From: Phycisphaerae bacterium
Lineage (GTDB): Bacteria; Planctomycetota; Phycisphaerae; UBA1845
DNA: 6,420 bases
NCBI GenBank assembly: GCA_021604825.1
Contig: BQJS01000236.1
Location: 1-6,420 of the forward strand
Reading direction: 5' to 3'
Below are positions 1 through 4,963 of the stretch, one piece after another. Position 1 is the first letter of the stretch. Every line of letters begins with the position of its first letter. The translations under genes and the position numbers were made by a program. A model generated the notes under the pieces. The model ran no database searches, had not been told where the DNA came from, and was given only the letters and a program-made list of their open reading frames with translations.

Positions 1-1080
1 GCAGCGGCTGCGAGCGCGGCAATCGCAAACGGAGTTCTCAAGACGTACCCACATATCGAAATCGCCCAGAAGCCAATCGCCGACGGTGGTGAAGGCACTG
101 TTGACGTCATCTTGAAATCCAAGTCCGGTTCGAAACACGCCGTCCAAGTCACCGGACCGTTAGGCGAACGAGTCCGCGCCGAGTACGCAACGATCGACGA
201 TGGCCGAACAGCTATTATCGAGATGGCCGCCGCGTCCGGACTGACGCAGGTCACGCTGGCGTCGCGAAACGTCATGCGGGCTACGACGTTTGGAACGGGT
301 GAATTGATTGCGGTTGCGCTTGATCGCGGCGTGACGCACGTCATGGTCGGACTGGGCGGGAGCGCTACCTGCGACGGCGGACTGGGTTGCGCGCAGGCGT
401 TGAGGATTCGATTTAAAGACGCCAGCGGTTCGGGCATTCCCCAGCCAGCAGGAGCCGCTGCGCTACCACAAGTTCAGCGCATCAATTGCGACGATAGACA
501 TCCGCTTCTGTCGAGTTGCAAAATCACGGCGCTTTGCGATGTGCGCAATCCGCTCGTCGGCGACAACGGATCCGCTCGAACGTTCGCACCCCAAAAGGGC
601 GCATCGCCTGACGACGTCCAGATTCTCGAAGACGGACTGGCGCATTTCGCTTCGGTGATTGAAGACCAGCTAAATACCGACGTGCATGCGATGCCAATGG
701 GCGGGGCAGCCGGCGGACTTGCAGCGGGCTTGGCTGCTTTCGCAAACGCAGAACTCGTATCCGGCGCACAAGCAGTGTTCGATCTGATCGACCTAGAGCA
801 ATCCATCCGCAAAGTTGACGCCGTCATCACCGGTGAAGGGCGACTCGATGCAACCACGCTCGACGGCAAGGCCCTATCGAGTTTGGCGACGATGTGCCGC
901 CGCCTGGGCAAACCGCTGTTCGCTCTCGTTGGACAACTCGCCTTACCAGAAGATGCGTGGAAACAGCACTTCGCCGGAGTGGCGGAGCTTGGTGCCGATC
1001 GAATGGACTCGTCTGATCATGCCAATAACTTGAGCATGCTGGCGCAATCTCAAGCTTCAGAATGGTTTAGCGTTCAATAA
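1..1080 (+). CDS. glxK: Glycerate kinase, class II (GlxK/GarK family), 5'-partial
   Basis: Phosphorylates D-glycerate with ATP, in this family normally giving 2-phosphoglycerate, in the cytoplasm. It links glyoxylate, glycerate or sugar-acid breakdown to lower glycolysis. The frame is open from base 1 and reads through the conserved N-terminal segment PIADGGEGTVDVI at about 76-114, so the gene begins before the window. Only roughly the first 15-20 residues (the usual 'APDSFKGSL' part) are missing. Other family hallmarks are ATTFGTGELI near 280-310, the glycine-rich GLGGSATCDGG near 346-380, MGGAAGGLAAGLAAF near 694-740 and ITGEGRLDATTLDGKA near 826-870. The 359 visible residues plus the missing start fit the usual length of about 380. 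The TTG at 112 lies inside the conserved N-terminal domain and is not the start. The gene ends with TAA. The next gene is 166 bp away, too far to imply coupling. I see no convincing terminator in that gap. The family call is secure; the exact phosphorylation position is known only from the family. Confidence 0.95.
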   Translation, partial: AAAASAAIANGVLKTYPHIEIAQKPIADGGEGTVDVILKSKSGSKHAVQVTGPLGERVRAEYATIDDGRTAIIEMAAASGLTQVTLASRNVMRATTFGTGELIAVALDRGVTHVMVGLGGSATCDGGLGCAQALRIRFKDASGSGIPQPAGAAALPQVQRINCDDRHPLLSSCKITALCDVRNPLVGDNGSARTFAPQKGASPDDVQILEDGLAHFASVIEDQLNTDVHAMPMGGAAGGLAAGLAAFANAELVSGAQAVFDLIDLEQSIRKVDAVITGEGRLDATTLDGKALSSLATMCRRLGKPLFALVGQLALPEDAWKQHFAGVAELGADRMDSSDHANNLSMLAQSQASEWFSVQ

Positions 1081-1234
1081 TCGCCTCAGCCCAACCGCCC
1101 AACTTCGTAAACCGCCTCACCCGAATCGCCTCACCAACTGCCCAGAATCCAAGTCACTCTGAATTAAGGTCGATAACAAAAGCAGTGTTTTGCCCAAAGG
1201 CCCAGACCGTCAACAGAAGTTTTGATTTCGAGAC

Positions 1235-1241
1235 GAGGGAG
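1235..1241 (+). promoter_or_regulatory. Ribosome binding site GAGGGAG for the 85-aa protein
   Basis: A purine-rich Shine-Dalgarno match lies 5 nt before the ATG at 1247. It supports that start, but a second candidate GGAG at 1278-1281 lies 7 nt before the in-frame ATG at 1289, just ahead of the conserved domain. Both starts are therefore possible. Confidence 0.6.
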
Positions 1242-1246
1242 CCCCC

Positions 1247-1504
1247 ATGTGTGCATCAGACTTGCATGAATCGGACCGGAGTGAATCAATGCGCTTTGGT
1301 GACTACGCCATCGCGTTGGGCTACTGCACGTCAGCCGACGTGAACCGTGCGGTGAAAATTCAGAAGGATCTGATCAATCGCGGTCATCCGCACATGCTCA
1401 TCGGCTTGGTGATGGTGCGGTATGGCATCATCGATGCGGGCCAACTGATCGACGTTCTCAAAACGCTTGAGCGGCAGGAAGTCACGTCACTGGTGGCCGA
1501 CTAA
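1247..1504 (+). CDS. Small MshEN-like (PilB/MshE N-terminal type) stand-alone protein
   Basis: An 85-residue soluble protein with no signal peptide and no membrane segment. Two segments resemble the tandem motif LGxxLVxxGxxxxxxLxxALxxQ of the N-terminal domain of type IV pilus / type II secretion ATPases (MshEN, T2SSE_N). Residues 17-39 begin FGDYAIALGYCTSADV and end in Gln39. Residues 51-77 begin LIGLVMVRYGIIDAGQLIDV and end in Gln77. They are joined by a linker at 40-50 containing Arg-Gly-His-Pro, where the family usually has a short Gly/Pro-containing link. In MshE this domain binds cyclic di-GMP; whether this one does is inference. No ATPase domain follows: the frame stops at 1504 and the next gene is on the other strand. 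Start: ATG 1247 has the better ribosome site, but ATG 1289 (Met15) begins exactly at the domain and is a real alternative, because residues 1-14 are polar and look non-conserved. The gene converges on the RdgC-like gene with a 15-bp gap and no visible terminator hairpin. The gene call is firm; the family assignment is moderate. Confidence 0.72.
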   Translation: MCASDLHESDRSESMRFGDYAIALGYCTSADVNRAVKIQKDLINRGHPHMLIGLVMVRYGIIDAGQLIDVLKTLERQEVTSLVAD

Positions 1505-1519
1505 AGTCGATTCGCTTCT

Positions 1520-2725
1520 TTAACCGGCAGACGCAAGGCGCGGTTCGGCGTCGGTCTCACGCGCATCGAACTGCGCTACCCACATTGCGATTTTCGTATG
1601 CACTTCTTCCCATTCCTTCGACAACCTTAGTCGCAGGAATTTCTGAAAGATTAAATCCAACGTACCGCACAAGTCCGAAACCGATTCGCAGCGCGATTCA
1701 AGGATTTGCGCTTTGTCGGCATCGGTGTCGTCACCGGCTGGAATCTGCAATCCGAAAACGCCCAGCGTCGGGCCATCCAGAGAAAGCGACCACTCGCCCG
1801 CACGGCTGGCCAACAACAAGCCCATGCGCGACGGTTGCTTTCCGCTGGCGAGGGCGGCTTTGCTTTCGTTCATCCGGGCTGGGGCATCACCTCGGACAGA
1901 CACCGCACCGGTCAATTCAAAATCGCACTTGAGGTTGGCTTGATTGACGACGGACATCATCGCATCGGTATCATCGGGCAACCGAATCACGCCTTCATTG
2001 GTTTCGACATTGAACCAAATCCAACTCAAGAACTCACGACCGAAGTAACCGCAGTCAGTTGGATCGAGTCCGTGGAATTCAGCGTCAGCGCCATCGGGCA
2101 CGGAAACCCAGTGCGACGGCTTGGCGTCTTCGAGCGAACGCATGTTGCCGTCGGATTCCGCGATGGAGATTGCCATCGTGTGCGTGTTGAGCGGAGCGAG
2201 TTGCACGTCAAACGTATCGACGAAAAGACGCTGCATGTGTTCGTTGACGCCGTTCGACGCGTTGCCAAAATAGAGCATCGACTTTTCGAGATCGACGACG
2301 ATCGGGTACGAATTGATTCGACGAAACGCGCCGGAGCGGGCTTCCTTCTCGGCGCGACGGGAGGCGGTTTCGCGCGCTTCTTTCAATTCGCGTTTGTTTA
2401 AGAAGTCGCGTCCACTGGCGTCGAGCGCGGCGATCCGTTCGATTTCAAAGTAGCTGCGTTTGATGGCAGCAGGCACAGTGTTGCGATCGAGTCGCATCGA
2501 GAAATGCGCGAACCTGCCAGCCGAGATTTTCTCACCGGCGAACTCGGCATCGAGAACATGCTGCGGCGTGACCCAGCCGATCTGCGTGCTTTCGTCGTGG
2601 ACCAACTGGTATCGGCCGAACGCGCAATTCATCAATGACTCGATGAACGCGTCATCGATATTCTGGTGCGTCCAGTTTTCGATTTTGTACCGACGAAACG
2701 TGACCGATCCGGATGCAAATCCCAT
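1520..2725 (-). CDS. rdgC: RdgC-like recombination-associated DNA-binding protein
   Basis: RdgC of proteobacteria is a ring-forming dimer that binds double-stranded DNA without sequence preference and restrains RecA. This 401-residue protein shows the RdgC order of features: N-terminal 'GSVTFRRYKI' strand (6-14); IGWVTPQ (49-55, compare MGWVPP in E. coli); IKRSYFEIE (88-96); a charged helical stretch, KRELKEARETASRRAEKEAR (111-130); AFRRINSYPIVVDLEKSMLYFGN (133-155, compare the 'AFSRFSQTMMWID' region); LFVDTFDVQLAPL (167-179); and a late EWSLSLDG (311-318). It is about 100 residues longer than E. coli RdgC (303). The extra length includes a GREFLSWIWFN segment (229-239) that I associate with RdgC-like proteins outside the gamma/beta-proteobacteria. 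Start: the frame stays open to an ATG at 2857, but the ATG at 2725 has a strong AGGGGAG six bases upstream and aligns with the RdgC N terminus, so the extra 44 residues are rejected. It stands alone, convergent with the small gene and divergent from the hydrolase. It could be a distinct RdgC-superfamily member with another role. Confidence 0.78.
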   Translation of the reverse strand: MGFASGSVTFRRYKIENWTHQNIDDAFIESLMNCAFGRYQLVHDESTQIGWVTPQHVLDAEFAGEKISAGRFAHFSMRLDRNTVPAAIKRSYFEIERIAALDASGRDFLNKRELKEARETASRRAEKEARSGAFRRINSYPIVVDLEKSMLYFGNASNGVNEHMQRLFVDTFDVQLAPLNTHTMAISIAESDGNMRSLEDAKPSHWVSVPDGADAEFHGLDPTDCGYFGREFLSWIWFNVETNEGVIRLPDDTDAMMSVVNQANLKCDFELTGAVSVRGDAPARMNESKAALASGKQPSRMGLLLASRAGEWSLSLDGPTLGVFGLQIPAGDDTDADKAQILESRCESVSDLCGTLDLIFQKFLRLRLSKEWEEVHTKIAMWVAQFDARETDAEPRLASAG

Positions 2726-2731
2726 CCTGTT

Positions 2732-2738
2732 CTCCCCT
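2732..2738 (-). promoter_or_regulatory. Ribosome binding site AGGGGAG of the RdgC-like gene
   Basis: Read on the minus strand, AGGGGAG is followed by AACAGG and then ATG (2725-2723), a 6-nt spacing. This decides the start codon, since the frame is open for another 132 bases upstream. Confidence 0.75.
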
Positions 2739-2920
2739 GCTGATGCCTGCCTTGTGCAACATTGAAATGCCGAAACGGCGAAGATACGGGCTTGCGGGAA
2801 AACCACAAGATCACCAGAATCTGAGAGCAGCCCCGACACCAGGACGGTCGGCCACAAGCATATATTTGAATGGATGTTGCAACGATTGGGCCAAGGAACT
2901 CACACCGCCGATCGTCCCTT

Positions 2921-2948
2921 CGTCATTCCCGCGTGCGCGGGAATGACG
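2921..2948. repeat. REP-type palindrome (CGTCATTCCCGCG arms)
   Basis: The arm CGTCATTCCCGCG (2921-2933), a TG spacer and the exact reverse complement CGCGGGAATGACG (2936-2948) form a perfect 13-bp-arm inverted repeat. The core matches the widespread extragenic palindrome that, when translated by accident, yields 'PAHAGM' peptides. It sits near the middle of the divergent gap, 195 bp from the RdgC-like start and 182 bp from the hydrolase start. There is no T-run next to it, so it is not a classical terminator. I found no second copy in the window. Confidence 0.85.
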
Positions 2949-3117
2949 GTACGACATGACGTTTTATGTGCTGGAAGGTAAGCGATAAACCGCCAGAAAA
3001 CCGCCGTGGTTGTATTCCGCCGACGTTGATTACATCGATTGACGATATCTGACACCTGGGCGCAAGAAATCGGCGGTAACATGATAGGACAGTTCACAAC
3101 CGATATTCCGCTGCCCC

Positions 3118-3123
3118 AAGGAA
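3118..3123 (+). promoter_or_regulatory. Ribosome binding site AAGGAA of the serine hydrolase
   Basis: AAGGAA lies 7 nt upstream of the ATG at 3131. The upstream frame has a stop at 3077-3079 and no other start codon, so this site and ATG fix the N terminus. Confidence 0.7.
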
Positions 3124-3130
3124 CCCAATC

Positions 3131-4804
3131 ATGACACCGCTCGTCATTTCGATCGTCACGTTACTCATTGCGACCTCAGTACCAACTGGAACTTCCCCCG
3201 TGATACCCAAGGACGTTGAAGAAACCATCCGCGCCCGCGTCAAGAACGGATACGCACCGAGCATCGTGATTGGCGTCATTGATGAAAACGGTTCAACCGT
3301 GATGGCACACGGCTGGGCGTCGCGCGAACGCTTGAGAAAAGTTGACGCCGATACCGTTTACGAAATCGGTTCAATCACCAAAGCGTTTACAGGCATCCTG
3401 CTGGCCGACATGGTCAACAAGGGGGAGGTGGCGCTGGATGATCCGATCAGCAAGCACCTTCCAACTGACATCGATACGCCGACCAAGGACGACAAGGAAA
3501 TCACTCTACTGACGCTGTCGAATCACACATCGGGGTTGCCGCGCTTGCCCACCAACATGGTCCCCGACGATTCCGACAATCCGTACGCCAGCTACTCGCC
3601 CAAGGATTTGTACGAATTTCTCGACGGATACGTGATGGAAAAATCGATCGGCATCAAGTACGAGTACTCGAATCTTGGTGCGGGCCTGCTGGGGCAGATA
3701 CTTTCGCGGGTCGCCGACCAGTCTTATGAGCAACTCGTCTGGCAGCGCATCGCCAAACCGCTCGGCATGACTTCGACGATGGGGTCGGTGAGAAAAGAAT
3801 CGAAACCAAAGGAAGCCCAGGGGTACACCGGAGCGATCGAAGTCGGTCATTGGGACATCCCCACGTTGGCTGGCGCGGGCGACTTGGTCTCCAGCGCCAA
3901 CGACATGCTCAAATTCGTCGCAGCCAACCTTTGCATCACCAACTGCGTGATGGAAGAAGCAATGACGCTATCGCACAAACCCACGACGCACACCAGCATT
4001 CCGAATACGCAGGTCGGTCTCGGATGGCACATTCGTGATCACAAGGGTCGCAAACTCATCTGGCACAACGGTGGCACCGGAGGATTCCGCAGTTTCGTCG
4101 GTTTCGCCCCGGACAAGAAATTCGGCGTGGTCGTGCTAACCAATACCGGCAGCTTGGGCGTGGACGACATAGGGTTTCATACGCTCGAACCAGGAATCGA
4201 ACTCGAAACGCGATGGGATGAGCCAACGGTCAAAGTGGACGAGAAGACGCTCAATTCATACGTCGGATATTACGAGTTGAGCCCCGGGTTCATCATGGAC
4301 GTGCAAACCAAGAACGGCATGCTTACCGTCGAACCGACAGGCCAGCAGGTGTTCACGCTATACGCGAAAAGCAAGACCGAGTTTTTCCTAACCGAAGTCG
4401 AAGCCGCCGGAGAGTTCGTCATCGGTGACGACGGGAAGGTCAGTCACCTAATATGGAAGCAAGGCGGAGCGGAACAAAAAGGCATGCGCAAGGACAGCTT
4501 CACTCCGCCACCGCCCAAGAAAGAAATCGAAGTCAGCGCCGAGATTCTCAAGCAATACGTAGGCAAGTACGAGCTTGCGCCATCGGTCATCTTCGACGTC
4601 ACCCTCAAGGAAGATCAGCTATACGTGCAACTCACCGGCCAACCGTCGTTGCCAGTTTACCCTGAATCAGAAGACGAATTTTTCTACAAGGTCGTGACAG
4701 CATCAATCAAGTTCCACATTGCAAAAGGAAAGACCTTCGCGCTAACGCTGAAACAAGGGGGACAGAATCAATTGGCGAAACGATTGCCCGACAAAGACAA
4801 GTAA
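3131..4804 (+). CDS. Serine hydrolase, class C beta-lactamase/PBP-like family, with two C-terminal repeats
   Basis: A 557-residue member of the beta-lactamase-related serine hydrolases (Pfam Beta-lactamase, class C / D-alanyl-D-alanine carboxypeptidase / esterase group). Residues 4-16 are hydrophobic (LVISIVTLLIATS), which suggests a signal peptide, although the n-region lacks Lys/Arg. The catalytic domain covers about 27-345. The nucleophile motif SITK is at Ser81-Lys84, the second motif is Tyr179-Ser-Asn181 (YSN), and the third is His312-Asn-Gly314 (HNG, the KTG equivalent), followed by GGFRSFVGFAP. All three active-site elements are present, so the enzyme should be active. Two tandem C-terminal domains follow at about 371-455 and 470-553, joined by a PPPPKKE linker (459-465). 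They resemble each other and the DUF3471-type domain often found behind such hydrolases. Cys268 and Cys272 are close together and could pair if the protein is exported. The substrate cannot be read from sequence: peptidoglycan peptides, esters or amide/peptide substrates are all possible, and a role in antibiotic resistance should not be assumed. It stands alone, and the composite repeat starts 21 bp after the stop. Confidence 0.92.
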   Translation: MTPLVISIVTLLIATSVPTGTSPVIPKDVEETIRARVKNGYAPSIVIGVIDENGSTVMAHGWASRERLRKVDADTVYEIGSITKAFTGILLADMVNKGEVALDDPISKHLPTDIDTPTKDDKEITLLTLSNHTSGLPRLPTNMVPDDSDNPYASYSPKDLYEFLDGYVMEKSIGIKYEYSNLGAGLLGQILSRVADQSYEQLVWQRIAKPLGMTSTMGSVRKESKPKEAQGYTGAIEVGHWDIPTLAGAGDLVSSANDMLKFVAANLCITNCVMEEAMTLSHKPTTHTSIPNTQVGLGWHIRDHKGRKLIWHNGGTGGFRSFVGFAPDKKFGVVVLTNTGSLGVDDIGFHTLEPGIELETRWDEPTVKVDEKTLNSYVGYYELSPGFIMDVQTKNGMLTVEPTGQQVFTLYAKSKTEFFLTEVEAAGEFVIGDDGKVSHLIWKQGGAEQKGMRKDSFTPPPPKKEIEVSAEILKQYVGKYELAPSVIFDVTLKEDQLYVQLTGQPSLPVYPESEDEFFYKVVTASIKFHIAKGKTFALTLKQGGQNQLAKRLPDKDK

Positions 4805-4825
4805 ACGTGAGGATGTGACGAAATT

Positions 4826-4945
4826 GGGTGGCCCAAGTCTTCAGACTTGGGGTCTCGATTTGCGTAAGGAACCTTGACAGGTGCGGTAAACCGCACCCTA
4901 CGTGGATCTAATCGACTCCCCCAGGATTGAAATCCTGGGCCACCC
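4826..4945. repeat. 120-bp composite palindromic element (two inverted REP-like units around a central hairpin)
   Basis: The outer ends are perfect 10-bp inverted repeats, GGGTGGCCCA (4826-4835) and TGGGCCACCC (4936-4945). Inside are three hairpins. Left: CCCAAGTCT/AGACTTGGG (4832-4851). Centre: GGTGCGG-TAAA-CCGCACC (4880-4897). Right: CCCAGGATT/AATCCTGGG (4920-4939). The left unit (4826-4860, plus strand) and the right unit (4945-4910, minus strand) align over their whole length. They share the GGGTGGCCCA head, the TTCA loop and a TGGGG...TCGATT tail, while the stem bases differ but stay paired. The element fills the gap between two convergent genes. No T-run follows either hairpin, so I call it a REP/BIME-like repeat first and a possible bidirectional terminator second. 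Confidence 0.8.
4880..4897. repeat. Central hairpin GGTGCGG-TAAA-CCGCACC
   Basis: A perfect 7-bp stem with a 4-nt loop at the middle of the 120-bp element. Its sequence is unrelated to the two flanking units, so it may be a separate REP family inserted between them. On the minus strand it reads GTAGGGTGCGG followed by TTTACCGCACC, a style seen in other extragenic repeats. Confidence 0.7.
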
Positions 4946-4963
4946 TTTTGGTGATGCTGCGTC

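Larger units (their letters stand above)
2726..3130. other. 405-bp divergent intergenic region
   Basis: This separates the 5' ends of the RdgC-like gene (-) and the serine hydrolase (+), so it must hold both promoters. I see no gene. Reading frames across it lack ribosome sites and family resemblance. For the minus gene a weak candidate is TTGTGG (2808-2803) with TATCTT (2786-2781), 16-bp spacing, only partial matches to sigma-70 boxes. For the plus gene TTGACG at 3039-3044 resembles a -35 box, but no acceptable -10 lies 16-18 bp downstream. The only strong structure is the palindrome at 2921-2948. Confidence 0.6.

Noticed and set aside
112..114. TTG as the start of the glycerate kinase
   Set aside because: The same frame upstream to base 1 encodes the conserved PIADGGEGTVDVI segment, so the gene simply runs off the window.
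1082..1133. CGCCTCA repeated three times (1082, 1113, 1127) after the glycerate kinase
   Set aside because: The units are short, unevenly spaced and embedded in C-rich sequence; not enough for a repeat or operator call.
1172..1195. CAAAA...TTTTG imperfect stem upstream of the small gene as a terminator
   Set aside because: Only five A-T-rich pairs, with no GC stem and no following U-run.
1706..2401. Open frame (231 codons) on the plus strand antisense to the RdgC-like gene
   Set aside because: It is a shadow of the minus-strand gene, with no recognisable domain and no ribosome site.
2726..2857. A 44-residue N-terminal extension of the RdgC-like protein starting at ATG 2857 (-)
   Set aside because: ATG 2725 has a strong ribosome site at 2732-2738 and matches the N terminus of RdgC. 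The extension has no family resemblance.
3039..3044. TTGACG as a -35 box for the hydrolase
   Set aside because: No plausible -10 hexamer at 16-18 bp; the nearest TAACAT is 32 bp away.
2900..3097. Short minus-strand frame reading VIPAHAGMT
   Set aside because: This peptide is the known accidental translation of the CGTCATTCCCGCG repeat, not a gene.
3131..4804. Reading the hydrolase as an antibiotic-resistance beta-lactamase
   Set aside because: The SITK/YSN/HNG motifs are shared by esterases, peptidases and carboxypeptidases. HNG replaces KTG, and the repeated C-terminal domain fits the general serine hydrolase group.
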